64,000 nucleotides of DNA from Syngnathus acus (taxonomy: Eukaryota > Chordata > Actinopteri > Syngnathiformes > Syngnathidae). Shown one piece after another: positions 50,501 to 63,778 of this stretch (position 1 is its first letter; each line of letters starts with the position of its first letter). The position numbers and the translations under genes were made by a program. The DNA is taken from contig NC_051088.1 of the NCBI RefSeq assembly GCF_901709675.1, positions 7,098,693 to 7,162,692 of the forward strand. The letters are read 5' to 3'. The notes beneath the pieces were generated by a model that was given only the letters and a program-made list of their open reading frames with translations, did not search any database and was not told the DNA's origin.

Positions 50501-53500
50501 AAACGATATACTGTAACTGCATTGACTTTTCTGCTGTTACTTACCATGTGATTGCACCCTCCATTCTTCTCAATGCATATATTGCACTTTGGACACTGAA
50601 ACATGACAGAGTTGTTTCATATTTCAATCTTTTTCGAAAGTTCAAAGTTAAGACAGAAACCATGAGGCGGCGCATACATCTTTAGTGTGTGCACTGATAT
50701 AGTTGGCCGTCTCTGAGTCGTCTGCACATTTTGTGAGCCATTTCCTGATGGTTGCGCAGTCGGTGGGTGCGTGGTACATCTGACGGCATTTAAAACTAAC
50801 AATGAGAAATGATAAAAGAGAGAATTTCAACATGAAACTTCAATTGCATACAATTGGCATTTGAATGTTATTATTGAACCTCTTTGGCTAAACTACCTGT
50901 CATTAAAGAAGTACACGGACCACGCACAATCATGAAGTGCTTCAATGCAGACCATTACAGAACCATTAATGCGTGCAAAACTGCATAAACCAATGCGGTT
51001 AATTTGACATATAGAACTTTACAATTAGGAATTTAAATTTGTATTTATTTGTTCTGTATGTTTGTGTACGCATGTGTGTGTTGTGGACCTACCAGAAGAC
51101 CTCACTGCATCGACTACACTGCACCCTGCGCGCACGTGGCTCCTGCACCTTAATGACGATGGGGCAGTCTGCACCCGGACACAGTTGCAATTGGAAGTGA
51201 CTCTGCAGTCAGAGAGATGTCAGGTAAAGCTGAGCAGAATGTTAACAAGGGAATGACATACACTTGAACATGGACCAGATTGGAACTGGAAGGTACCTAA
51301 ACTATTAGAATTCCAGTTGCCTGATTTAATGCTTTCAGTTTCAAGTTAAAGCAAATCTTGTTTATTTCATTTCAAATCAATTGGTGTTTAAAGCCAAAAA
51401 AGCAGAGAATTGTGTCGCTGTCCCAATATTTAGGGATCTGACTGTAGATTAAGGAAGAAGAAGCAAACCCTCACCTCTACGTAGTCTCTGAAGAGGTAGC
51501 GTCTATACTTATCCTTCAGCTCCTCTCCTGGCAGTAGAGGCAGGACAAAATCTTCTGGCATTTGCAGGGAGCAATCCTGAGCCATGCACGAGACGCCTGG
51601 AAAGACACAAGCGCGACCCCGCACACATAGGAGCTGATTTCCCATATCGGCCTTAGTGTGTGCTACCAATTGCACTTAACCACAGAAAGATTCCACGAGG
51701 TCGCTACACATTGTGTACTGACAGTTGGCCGTTCACCTACTGTATCGCATTGAGGCTTCACGTACAATATGTTGTACTATATACATTTTTTTACTCAATA
51801 ACTTGGAGCACATTAGCGTTTGGTATCTTGCTCGAGGACACATAGACATGGTCAAAAGGGTCATCGTTGTATCAAATGACCACAACTGTAACGATAAGTA
51901 CACACATGCACAGAATTTTGACTTACCCACTCCTATACCATCTTTGACCAGTACAGTGCAGTGCTGCTCCCAACAAGCTTTGCAGAAGGAGTGCTGGCAG
52001 GGCAGCGCCAGCAGGGAGTCTCTCCGTACAAGCTGGAGACACACGCCACACTGCAGGGACTGAGGGGCCTGAAACACACAAATTCAATTCCAGTTCAAAT
52101 AAAATTGCCCCAATGTGAATACATTTACAAATACAGTCTAAATCATGAACTACACAAACGCACATTGCACTGGTCTGCTTGCAATGTGTTTGTTTCATGT
52201 AAAGGAGCAACACAAAACGGATGTAGATGGCCTTGCATACATTTTACATGAATACAACTAACCAAATATGAACAGGCTAAAGATATGACAGGAGGACATG
52301 AAAACAGCTTGTGACATCTGGCCTAAAAGTGAACAAAAGTCTCATACGAGCATTACTGGAACTTTCATTAGACGTACTCGTTGAGACAAAAACTTGACGG
52401 TTGTTGTGTAATACTAAAGTGATTGCCTATTTTGTTTGTTACTCACAATGACCGCTCTGGAAGTACTGCTAGGCTGAACCAGAGCATCTGACAACACCAG
52501 GGACAAACTGGACTTATTCCTGCGTACAAGTGGAAAAACACAAACTCAAATGAGAATGGAAAAGGTTAAAATTGTGGAGGACAAACCAATAACAGTATTC
52601 TTGCAACACCTTTCCAAAGTCTGATTTAAGCATTTTCAAAGTGTTGCAGCACTTAATAGCTGTGGTTCCAAGGTCAGTTTTTATCGTATGAAAACTTTTT
52701 CCCCATGAGTTGCGATTTCAGTCTTTATAAATTTCTTGGATGATAATACTAAATTTCTGAAAACCACCAATCCATTTTATATAGCGCTTTTCAATAAGGT
52801 CACGGATGAGCTGGAACCCATCTCAGATGTCTTGGGAAAGAAGCATACACCCTAGACTTGATGATACACACTCACATCTAAAGGATAATTCCGTCTTCAA
52901 TGAATCTGAGTGAAGCCTGAGTACCTGATGAATAACCACAGAAGATGCTCCCAACATCTTCACTGTGAGGGAGACATTATAAATATTTGGTATGTGCTGC
53001 CCTTGTAAACGGAAAATTTGAGTTGGAACAGTTCACAAAACCCAAAGTAGACTCTTTGAAAAATCAATTATGTCTTGTAGTTAAAAGTGTATATTGAGTG
53101 TTATTTTGGATTTTTTGTAAAGCGCTTTGTTACGGCGAAAGCAGTTGTGAAAGCGCTACAGAAACAAAGCTCTATTTTATTATTGCACTGTATTACTATT
53201 ATTATTTAAATGATTGTTTTTCTGTCTATTCCAGTGGCATGTCACGCGGCAGGCATAACAACTTGTCTTTACTTGGATGGCAAAAGGCAGCGTTTGTTGC
53301 CTTTTATACAGCAGAAGTCATCATGGTTTCCAATGTTGGGAAAACAAAAAAACAGACTGGAATAACTCTGCAAGATAACAAAAAGGGGGGAAAATACCTG
53401 TCCAGTATTTGTGAGACCTGCCAGTGAAAATGCACGAGGATCAGCTTTGCAACAGCCGGTAAAACCTGAAAAGAGGAGGCGAAATCAAGAGAGAGAGAGA

Positions 53501-55078
53501 GCGAGAGAGAGAGAGAGAAGACTAGTTTTATTTTCCTGAACATGAGATGAGGCAGGAACACAACATGACGACCTGTATTACAAGCCAAACTAGTAACAGA
53601 CCCCCGATGATAATACACTGTTGACATTTTTCTCTGGTACGCATTGACAGTTGATTTGTTTTCTAATAAACCAGAAGCAGAGTGTAGGTCAAAACAATTT
53701 AGATCTGATCCTAAATCTACCCTTCTTATTTACTAGGGCGCATCTGTACTAAACAAACAACAACCCACACAACTCTTACTTGTTTGGCAACTTACTGTGT
53801 GCACTCCAAACGAGATAAGGCGTAAATAAAGCCATTGTGTAAGGTACAGGATGTTGTCAAAAACAAGACAGCGCAACAAACCTGTTGAATCATTTGAATA
53901 AGTGATGAAGTGGATGCATGAAAATAGATGTGGTGTTTGCACAGCCTGCCCAGCGTTTAACCTCTACCAAGTTGCCAGTCAGCCATCAGAGCAAAGCAGC
54001 AAGTGTCATCTTTTCGTCATGCACATACAAGTGGAAATTATGTTAATTTCTTACGTAGAATCATAAGTTTTCTTTTGACATTTTGCGGGAATGTTCGATA
54101 CCAATGTTTTTCAGACCGGTACCAGTACAAGTACTCAACTCTTTAGTAACCATTGATACTTATAACAAGACCTGATACTAATAATAATTTTGATACACAA
54201 ATATTCCCCTCAAAAAACGATGACTGATCATGATAAACAAAGACCTATATGTCCCAACACAGCATTCTTCCTTAAAATTGCATGTAATTATTAGTAACTA
54301 TTCTTATTTTCATGAGTACCGATACCTTGAAATAAGGCTGGTATTGGCACAGATACCGATAACGTTACTCACCCATCCCTAATTTTAAGGAATTTTCATT
54401 ATTCCTGAGGGGTCCATTTTTAGTAGTTCATACATACTGTGTTATTTTACATTGTTCTATATTTGTTCCTACTGTTAAATAAAAATGCTTCAAATGATTG
54501 AAAAAAATATTTTTCACATTGTTTTGTTCATATTGTGCTTATGTTAATAAAAATGAACTATTCTGCAGTTATTTTGTTTTCCATAGCAATGCTTTAAAAC
54601 AGGCCATTTAAAAGCAATGTAGTGACTTTAACAATGAACAAAAAGCATGTACCTATCAAAACTGGTTTGTGATGCACAAAAGTTAGGGATCACTGCCCAT
54701 TGGAAAATGTGTGGCATTGTAGCAACGACTTGATTCACAACTCTACTGAGTTTTTGTGGTATAAAAAAAAAGTAGGCGTTACAAGGATGCAAAGCAGAAC
54801 TGGCCCACCTTCAGCGCAGCAGCAACAATGTTGACCTCCTCACTCAAAACCCGTTGACTCTCCTTGTATGTGAGACAAGTGAACTGATACTCCTCAGGAT
54901 CAAAAGAGTCAGCTCCCTGTTGCTCCACATCGCCGGCCACGCCGTCGTAGTAGGTTTCGATATCCCCTTGATCCTCCTCTTCCCCTCCGTCCTCCTCATC
55001 CTCCTCTTCTTCTTCAGAGTTCACCCCAAAGTCTTCCTCATTGCTGTCAGACGCCTGGCTGTTCATGTCCACAGACAT
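47586..55078 (-). CDS. arih2: E3 ubiquitin-protein ligase Arih2 (Ariadne-2, RBR family)
   Basis: ARIH2 is an RING-in-between-RING ligase that forms a catalytic Cys thioester and partners with neddylated CUL5-RBX2. Fourteen coding exons (minus strand): 55078-54809, 53465-53398, 52519-52447, 52068-51927, 51596-51475, 51202-51093, 50795-50678, 50595-50545, 50360-50339, 49824-49673, 49396-49253, 48865-48800, 48616-48491, 47657-47586. Phases close to 511 residues (human 493). In order: an acidic N-terminus ([20 protein letters not shown]); RING1 ([34 protein letters not shown]); IBR ([21 protein letters not shown]); RING2 ([37 protein letters not shown]), where the Cys in NGGCNHM is the expected catalytic cysteine; and the helical Ariadne domain ending LLKDFHDT. 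The start is at MSVDMNSQ, matching the mammalian start. Extra residues versus human lie in the acidic head and at the end of exon 13 (numbering coding exons). Confidence 0.97.
47727..48258. mobile_element. inverted-terminal-repeat element in arih2 intron
   Basis: The left end CAGTGGTACTTTGACTTACA and the right end GTATGTCAAGGTACCACTG are inverted repeats of each other with a few mismatches, about 530 bp apart. The interior is non-coding. I could not find a target-site duplication, so the superfamily is unknown. Confidence 0.6.
53490..53518. repeat. short (GA)n microsatellite
   Basis: About 30 bp of GA repeats within arih2 intron sequence next to coding exon 2. Confidence 0.85.
54090..54384. 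mobile_element. degraded hAT-like element
   Basis: The right end, read on the minus strand, begins TTAGGGATGGGTGAGTAACG and carries GGTATCGGTAC motifs that recur inverted near 54095-54140 (GATACCAATG, GGTACCAGTAC). TAGGGATGGG ends are familiar from fish hAT elements. The left boundary and a target duplication were not found. It lies in arih2 intron 1 of the coding part. Confidence 0.4.
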
Positions 55079-56917
55079 CCAGTCGACAGAATCAACCACC
55101 CAGACAGGTAGACTGTACGCCTACCTGTCGGATCTCTGTGGCTCTGATTAGCTAGAATGGCTTGTATAAGCTCCACCTCTCCGTCACTGTCCAGAGACAA
55201 CCTGACGTCCGGAATGTCTGAGCCGCGAGGATTGCGCGCTCAGCAGCAGCGGAAGAAACAGAAGAAGTCACACTCGCCGTCACTCATTTGGAAGGCTGAT
55301 CCAAGAAAACAGAGTGGGCAGAGAGTGAGTCAAATGGGAAATCAATGAGAGTACTGTGAAATGGAAAATACAATACAGTACGGTCAACCTCCCCGCCTTT
55401 TCACAAATTTACACGTTTGCGTTCATTCAGGGGTACGTCGATGCCCACTATATGGTAACAATTGCCAAACTAACAGGAAAGTACTGGCTGGTGTTGACAA
55501 GAAACATTGAATCTTCAATGAATGTTCCAACTATCATCGAGTTGTTATGTTGGTGATGTACTATTTTGAAGTTGTGTCATGTTAACCAGGATGCAGGATA
55601 AAGGATGACGTGTTGAGCCTTCGTGGTTGAGCTTTAGAGGATTAGTTGAAAGATGCTTTAGCTTTTAAGGGGATATAAGGAAGACACACCTGTGGACTCC
55701 CTCAGCAGGGGAAAAAAAGCACGAGACAAACAGTGTAGCTGGACTATCATAACGCATTATACACTTATCGGTGAGCCCACATTCGGTACAGGGTTAGATT
55801 TATGGCTGCATGAGATCTGTCACAAATGCTGCACATGTGTAATACTTCACGACTAATGCAGTGTGTAGACCTGCCTTTCATCATTCAGCTATAGGCTTCA
55901 ACAAACTGCAACCCAACATAGTTTGCAGTGGTGTAACACGCAAAGGTCATTTTCAACAAAATACAAAGGCACCTATAAAACGGAAGATGTTTTGAGGTTT
56001 GAGATTGCACAAGACTTCTCGTGAGATGATCTTACTCAGTTCAGCCACTATAAAGGGTTTAACTGTGCATGTGTATTCTTTTACCTGTGTACCTGATGTT
56101 TTACATTAGAGGTGAGCTTTTTTGCAGTTTGTGAAAGTTAATATTAAAAAGTGTAGCCCAGTGACACAGGAGAATGGCCACTTTACTGAATCTGAAGTTC
56201 AAAAGTGCAATAGTGAATTTAATTTTTTTAAAATACTTTTTAGACAAAGGATCAGTATCAAAAACCTACCCGGAACGTGTCGACAGGAGCCAAAACGAAC
56301 CTGCCAGGCGTTCCTGGTGTCAGCCAGGCAACAGCTAAACGCTCCTGGTCCAGGCTAAAAATAGTCTCTTTAAACTGGGTGACACACATCTTGCTAAGCT
56401 AATGTATCACATCGAGTCAGCACGGTTTCATAATACGTGGTGGTGGTGGTGTTTTGTAATGCACTAGACGAGATAAAACAAGTATGCCATACTTTGAATT
56501 CACATAACATCGACATTTACCTCCTTTGTTTGGCGAATCGTGTGCGTTAGAGCCACAAAGGTGCTGTCCGGCTATCGACTAGCCAATTTGAGTTAGCCAG
56601 ATTAGCCTTGAAACATTTAGATTGAGTCATAAAACGACACAAAGCTAACATCATTGGGTTGACGAGGTTTAAAGGATTCATTGAAAAGAAACGATCAAAA
56701 GTTAAACAAGTTCATTTTATACGAGTTTACCACATGAGTTAAGATATGAATGCAACTGCTAGCTCCCCGTTAGCATTTGATGGTTGTGAAACGCCTCTTG
56801 CCCACACCAAACCCGTGGATTGGGATGTAAACAAGGCCGTCAGCAACTCGAGAGACTCGAAACACAATTAACCACAGATGTATCAAATAATTCTACATAA
56901 CTCAAGACATTTTTACC

Positions 56918-56990
56918 TTTCAGGGCGACGCCGGTGCCGTCCACTGTGACATATAAAAGTGTGTTTTAGACTACAAAGCCGCTCCGTGCG
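56918..56990 (-). other. arih2: probable non-coding first exon and start region of arih2
   Basis: On the minus strand a GC-rich segment ends in GGCGTCGCCCTGAAAG followed by a GTAAAAATG donor just below 56918, with no ATG-led frame of its own. The coding start in the next exon is preceded by a short 5' UTR, so an untranslated first exon is expected. Its 5' end is estimated. Confidence 0.5.
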
Positions 56991-57827
56991 TTCGCTGGTA
57001 GGCGGACGATGTGGTGCGTTCTTGAACAGAAACTGACTCGGAATTTCCAAGTTCCCAGTCAAGGTAAAAGGAAAAGGGGACCTGACACATTCTACGACAC
57101 AAATAGTCAAAAATATATATTTATACATATTCAACCTGCACTTGTGTTTTGATAAGTTCGAAATTGTAAAATAAGAGTGCTGTGTAAAACTATCTTTTTC
57201 ATTGAAACTGGATTTCTATTATTCTACTTCCATGATCACATCATTTTTGCTATTCAAGTTCTATAGATTCTGCAATGGACTGGATAATTAAATTTTTAAG
57301 TTAGGTAAATACATATGTCATAAGATAGGTTTGTTATCACTGGAACCTACAGTGTGCCTCCCATGAAATAGTAATGACCGCCTCAAGCTTTCTTGTGCTT
57401 TAATACCCAGAAAATATTGTTGTGTAATTCCCCAAACATTGATTTGCAGTGACTGGTGAGGAAAATTGGCTGAAAATTGCAACTTGAATGAGCACTGTGG
57501 GAAAACATAAATAAAATAAGCCCGGAGAACATGGCCATAGATACTTTCAATTGAAGCATTCCACATTATTTTAATCGTACTTTAATGTTCATTTACAAAA
57601 AATAATTTCCATCAAAGAATGGAAATACAAGTGTCATCATCATCCAGAAACAAACATGCACTGTAACACAGCACAGCAGTGAGAAAAAGACAAGAGTCTA
57701 AGTGTGTCTCCTTTAGATATGGACAAAATGGAAGTTGTGTAGTTATGTCGAACAACAATAACACATTTCAGCTTCTATCCGGTCAAAACTGTCCATGTCA
57801 GATGTGGTTATTGTCATAATGTTTGAT
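56991..57827. other. spacer between arih2 5' end and xpc 3' end
   Basis: About 840 bp of AT-rich DNA with no recognisable gene or repeat. It must hold the arih2 promoter and transcription termination of xpc. Confidence 0.45.
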
Positions 57828-57833
57828 TTTATT
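57828..57833 (-). terminator. xpc: candidate xpc poly(A) signal (AATAAA)
   Basis: AATAAA on the minus strand, about 95 nt after the xpc stop codon. Confidence 0.45.
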
Positions 57834-57927
57834 TCGCCGTCTGTAAAACCACCGATGATTCTGTATGCATACGCACTACGCATGTGTGCACAACGGCAGA
57901 GTGAAAGTACAAAATTACATGCATGAA

Positions 57928-60900
57928 TCACGCTTTCTCAAAGGGGAACAAATGTTTCTCTTTGCCTCTCCTCTCCCGCTTTGTCTTCTGTCCGCTGAAA
58001 CTCCCTGCTTTCTCTTCCTTTGCTTTCTCTTCCTTTGCTTGCCTGTTTTGTGGCCAAGACATAGCCAGTGTCTCCGTGGCAGTTTTAGCTCTGGAATTTT
58101 CCTCCTCCTCGACACCCCCTTCATCTGAAGACAGTCCATCACATTTGTCTTCGTCAGCGGCCTGGCCCTTTTTGCCATAACGCCGCTTTAGACGTTCTCT
58201 GATCTGAAGGCCCTTCACAAGCAAAGTCCAATTGGAGATCACCCTCTTTTCTCTTTTCTGAAAAATGAGAGATAAAATGGCCATTTACCCAAACAATGAA
58301 CAAGACACTCCCACAAGTGGACACCCACGCACCTCTTTCTCCCTCTGCTTTTGAAGCTCTTGTTCTTCCAGCCAGGCAGCTCTGAGGATCTCCTCATTCT
58401 CCTCACACACAATGTAGCCATCAGTGCTGGAGCACACGTTGGAACAAAGTTAATATATAAACAAACAATTTCTTGTACTATTGATTATATTAACCGTCTT
58501 ACACCGCATGCGAATATCCCCCATGAAAGTCGAAGCCAGTAACGGCGGGAGCAGCATCCATGTCCAACTTTTTGGCCACACGGTGAAGGTTGGACAGCCT
58601 GAGGTGGACGCAGCCCACCGGCAGCATAGAAGCCTTGAACAAGTAGACGTTGCCATAGTCGTTGCGGGGAACCTGAGGGCAACAAATGAGTCGAAAATAA
58701 TACAGCAGTGAGAGGATCAATCTGAGGTCATTTCTTCATTTACATGCATCTTTTGAGAGATATTTTCAAGATTTTGGTTTTTCAAAAATTTTAAACCCAA
58801 TAGATAACTCCTAAATTTTCCTTTGTATTGAAATGACAAAGTTAGCAATTCACTAGCATTGAATACCTTTCCATTCACAGCTATGGGAGGTTGATACACC
58901 TCCGTCTGCCATTCTCCAAACAGAGCAAGGTCATTGTCATCCTTCTGCTCGGTCATCATCCGAGCCTTACGCGAACGATTAGAGAAGCCCTTCACCATCT
59001 GACGTGGACACAAAAGAACATTAAAGTGAAACCCCGGAGATCCCACTTTAAGGTCTTGATGAGGAAAGGGAACAACATTGGAGAGTTTGGTCAATATCTG
59101 GTGTTCCTGTTTTTATCACTATAGAAGGGGCTTATATAATATATAAATAAAACACATAATAGCAACGATTTGACAATTAAAATTCAATATCAAAACTCTT
59201 ACCTTGTATGGTACTTCTCCTATTCTGACAGTCCGTGCTTCTTTCAGCCACGTGTCTTTGGAGTGTAGAGTATGCACACAATCTCTAGCAGAAAGGAACA
59301 AGATCACATTTAATTTCGTTTGGGTCTAGAGTAGATCACTGTCGTTGCTTAATTGAAATAACAACTACAATACTGTATAATAAATATCAACATTACAAAC
59401 AAGAGCTCGATATTGCTGCATTCGAGCAAATCATTAAAACATATTAATATTATCGTATAACATCGATATAGTCTTCAGAGAGCAGCAAGTATCAAGACCT
59501 TCTTAAACCAGTCAAAATGTTCACATTATTACCATAAAATAATGAGTCATTTAAATGTTGTACAGAGGCTGAGATCAACCGGAGTCAAATTCTCCTTGTT
59601 TGGCATGCACAAACTTGGCCAATAAAGCCGATTCTGATTCTGAAAAGTGTCTGAACTCACACTTAGTCAGAGAGCCTGTGAACTGGACAGACTACCCGCT
59701 GATTATCGATGAAGAATGGGACAAGATTATGAGAGGCCGTTGGTGATAAGATGCAGGCTTACCTCTCACACTTATCAAAACACTCTCATTCACACAATTT
59801 TATACTTCAGTCCATCCATTTTCTGAAGCGCTTCTCCTCACCTGGGTCGCGGGTGCACTGGAGCCTATCCCGGCTGACTTCGGGCAGAACTGGTTGCCAG
59901 CCAATCGCGGGGCACACAGAAACAACCAACCATTCGCACTCACTCACACCTACGGGTAATTTGGAGTGCTCAATCAGCCTGCTATGCATGTTTTCAGGAT
60001 GTGGGAGGAAACCAGACTACCCAGGGGAAACCCACGCAAGCATGGGGAGAACATGCAAACTCCACACAGAAGGGCGGTGTGCAAAAGCAGGTGTGAGAGG
60101 TAATCCTAAATTATGTCCGTGATGGTCCCTCACACTAAAGTGCCCTGAGTGTTTGACTGACCTGGAGTACACCGGCTCTCCTCGGCAGTATCCGAGTATG
60201 GCGGCTGTGTCGGGATAGATGGCTTCATACTTGAGCAGGTGTCTCTTTAACGCATACAGCGGGTGGTCCTTGTACTCTGCGATGGAGACAGGCAAGGGCT
60301 TGTTCAGCAGCTTCTTCTGCATCTGATTGGGCAATAAAACAAAGCTTGATCATACACTAATCCAGTGAAGTGAGACTTTTTTTCAAACTTGACAATGGGT
60401 CACCTCCTTCTCCTCTTTTATGTCCTGTTCATCTTCTGGTCCCAGGAAGGGCTGCAGCGTCTCTTCCCACCACTCCTCCTCCACTCGCCTCTTCCTGCTT
60501 GACGTCATCCAGGTGGGGTCGTACTTGCGGCCCAGGTCCTTCACAAAGCCGTCTCCGTCCACGCCCACCACGTACGTGATTGGCCGCGTGGCATTCTGGG
60601 AGCAGAGCTGAGGTGCGCCCACTCCGTGCTCCACATCCACACACACCCAGGAGGAGGTTTTGTCTACAAACACCTCCACCCACTGGTCAGCTCCGACACC
60701 ATTTTTCTTTTTCGTGCTCTGTCTCTTTGCTTTGCTGCCAGCCTGTCCTTTTTCTCCATCCTCGTGATTCTCCTCATCTTTTCCTAAACCGCTCGTTTTC
60801 TTCTGGGCTGTATTGTTCCTGTCATTTTTACTTTTGCCTCTTTCTTTACCTTTTTCTACCTTGGCAGTTTTGCTCCCAATCTCTGAATCTTCGCTGTCCT

Positions 60901-63778
60901 CCTCACCGGACTGTTGAAAGTCTTCATCACTAACTTCCTCCTCACCCTCGCTTTCTTCCTTGTAGGTGACCTTTGAGGCAACGCTACGCCGTTTGGAGTT
61001 CTTTGGTCTTGGGCCACCTGGCGACAAAATCTTCTCAGCTTCCTCTTCTTCCTCTCCCTTTAACAGTTTTCTCTTTGCTCGTTTGCCTCCCCTGTCTCCA
61101 GCACTTTTTGCTTCAGCTGGCCTCTTAGAGCCTAGAGAGACTTTCTGTTCAAGTGAGCTGATCTTAGTTACCTGGTTTTGGTTTGTTTTTGCTGGTGCGT
61201 TAGAGGAGGTTGTGGCGCCTTTGCCCTGTTGACAAGACACAGATTTATATTAAAAGTATTTATCTGACAGGAACACAATAACAGGCAAAGAAACAGAATG
61301 TCTACTGGATCCTACCTGATGTGATATAAGCATGCATTTTCCATGACTTGAAATCTGAATCAGGCCGAAAAGGGGAAGTGATCTGACCATGCATAGAGAT
61401 TCATCCATTTTCTATGTATACTGGGGCCAGTTATTTATTAACTGAACTGCAGCTACTCTATTAATATGTATTTATAAAAAGAAATGCGTTAACAAAAGCA
61501 TAAGCCTTTATTTGTGCTAATACATTTGATAATATTGTGATAATAGTATTTCACGCAAATGAGAATAAGCTGCGCTGAAAATAGATGGATGGCTTAGATA
61601 TTCTAAAATGGTGATGTTACCTTGGCTGGTGGAGGTTTAAGAGGAAGAGGCTGCAGAGAAAGAACCAACCGACAAAAGAGCTGAAGAGACCTCAAGACCA
61701 GCAAGAAAAGCTACGGGAAACCAAAACAATACAACCATGTCAACAGCATTTATTTGAATCATTCCATTCCCTTGGATGGGTCAAACTACTGACATGAGTC
61801 ATCTCCTGGTGGTTCTTTCCCGACAGGCTCGCTAGACGTTTCTCCAGCAGAGCGCGAGGGTCGGGACGCTCTTCGTAGGGAAGACTGGGGTTGAGGGTGA
61901 AAGTTGCTTGAAACCTGGGCGATGCAATGAGATTATTGACCCTTTACTTGACAAGGTAAAGAGTTCAAAGTCTGTGCATATTTTGGTTTCATACACATTT
62001 AAGGTCATTGTAATTAGTTTGACTTGTTTGTTGTTGCTGTTGCCAACAAAGCACCCCCAAAAAGCTCGTTCTTAGACATAAATTAATACATTCAAATTCA
62101 CGATAAATACTTAAATTTTGTTTATGCCCACCGGAGATAAGCGGTTGGTTGCATATGAATTAAAGCAGGTTAATTTGAATGATTTGTTTAGGCAAGTAGG
62201 GGAGTATAGTACATATTTTTATGAATACATTTTTGAGTTGGCTTTCCCTTTAAGCAGTGTTTTTCAACCTTATGAGCCAAAGCTGCCTAGTAGAGAATCA
62301 CTGATTTGAAGGATGAGTGAACATACATGTACTATTGATAATGTGTACACACCATTTTAGCAACCCAGAGAGGTAGTTCTGATCTTTACGTTCCTTGGCG
62401 ACCGCACTAAAGTGGGCGGGCAGCATCGACAGAGTGATGGCAAGCAGATCGGGTTCACTGCACAGGCGGTTGCGGAACATCCCGCTGGCCAAAAGACACA
62501 TGAGGTGCACCTGACAGAGTATGAGAAGAATCTTGCAATAACTTCCAAAGGCAGGGTGGAAAGATTCTCACAATAAAAGTGTACATAAGTGTGTTCACCT
62601 TATGTGTGTCGACCAGCAGGTCCTTCTTGTAACGGTTCATCATCCGTCTCAGGTACATTTCAAACTCTGCCTTTTTCTTCTGTCTGGACAATCACAAATG
62701 ATGATTACTCACAACAATATTTGAGCATCATTAAAAGCACAATTTGTCAGTCAAATGGCTCAAAGGCAAAAATAACTTCAATATTTGCCATGAAATTTGC
62801 TCATCTTGAGTCAAAGCAGAATCATTTTTCAGAAAATGTTCCTCAATTTCCCAGAGAATAATGATTGATTACAACTCAATTAATATGTAAGTGGAAATCT
62901 GTGAAATTAGTAAATATATTAATATGTGGTGTTATTAACACAGGTTGTTTCAAACATTTGAAATACGAACACAGTATCTTAGCAACATGTAAGGAGCAAC
63001 CGAAATTAAATAGCTTTCTTTTTTTGTATTGACAAAAGTCTTCTGACGCAAATACTTCTTGTACAAACATTCCAGAAGGTAGACCATTTCCCAATGCTAT
63101 TGTAATTAGGCTTTTATCCAGTTCTTCACTTAGGGTACCTATAATAATTGATTAGTTAATTTACTGATTGTGTCTGAGTTTACTGTCATATACTGTCATG
63201 GTATTACAAAACTAAATACAACTAGTAATAGAAAAGTGTAACTACTCCCTTTTTGGAAACACAAGTCAGAAGCCACCTAGTACAGTTTGATAGGTATTTG
63301 CTGCACAAGAAGGCTAATAAAATGCTTATTGATGTTCACTTACTTTTTTCTGACTTCAGGGGTCTCAATTTCTATCTCTACAGGCTGAGAGGGCAGGGCT
63401 GGTTCTGAGGATTCTGCAGGACTCAGAGGCTCAGCCAGTTCTCACAAAACACAAACACAAGTCAATTGAAAAGCAAATACAGGTACTGTGTTGTTATTCT
63501 TTTCTATTCACCTTCCACCTCCTCCCAGTCATCCTCCTCTTCCTCACTCTCCTCCTCCTCTTCTTCCTTTCCACTGTGTGTCACCAGGGCTGCTGAGCTC
63601 ATCTTTTCATCACAATCATTAGTGCTGTGCGTCTCCTCCCTCTTCACCGGTGCCCGGACGTGTTTGCTGGTGCTGATGCCAACAGTATTCCCAACTCTGT
63701 GGCCTGAAGAGGAACGTGGCTTTGGATTTTCCCTCTTCTTGAGCATCTCTTCCTCTTTTGCATTGTCCTCATCATCAC
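57928..63778 (-). CDS. xpc: XPC DNA-damage recognition protein (Rad4 family), partial at N-terminus
   Basis: XPC with RAD23B and centrin-2 senses helix-distorting lesions and starts global-genome nucleotide excision repair by recruiting TFIIH. Thirteen exons are inside (minus strand): 63778-63512, 63440-63344, 62683-62599, 62510-62353, 61914-61794, 61710-61621, 61225-60404, 60322-60162, 59284-59203, 58998-58867, 58672-58503, 58426-58333, 58257-57928, about 869 codons (human 940 in total). The order is: acidic [28 protein letters not shown] and the [19 protein letters not shown] start of the transglutaminase-like domain; an 822-nt exon with a long charged disordered insert, then [18 protein letters not shown] and [18 protein letters not shown]1 ([20 protein letters not shown]); BHD2/3 ([59 protein letters not shown]); the centrin-binding helix [20 protein letters not shown]; and the terminal HLFPFEKA. 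The first exon(s), roughly the first 90 residues, lie beyond the right edge. Confidence 0.96.
59811..60085 (-). repeat. fish SINE fragment in xpc intron
   Basis: Same body as the copies at 30893 and 35119: GTGGAGTTTGCATGTTCTCC, CTGGTTTCCTCCCACATCCT, and tail GGATAGGCTCCAGTGCACCC, read on the minus strand. The tRNA-like head is truncated. It lies between the xpc exons at 59203-59284 and 60162-60322. Confidence 0.8.

Noticed and set aside
60383-60403. Extension of the 822-nt xpc exon past GAGGAGAAGGAG
   Set aside because: The extra codons run into a GTGACC donor, and the next exon resumes the XPC homology ([20 protein letters not shown]) in phase.
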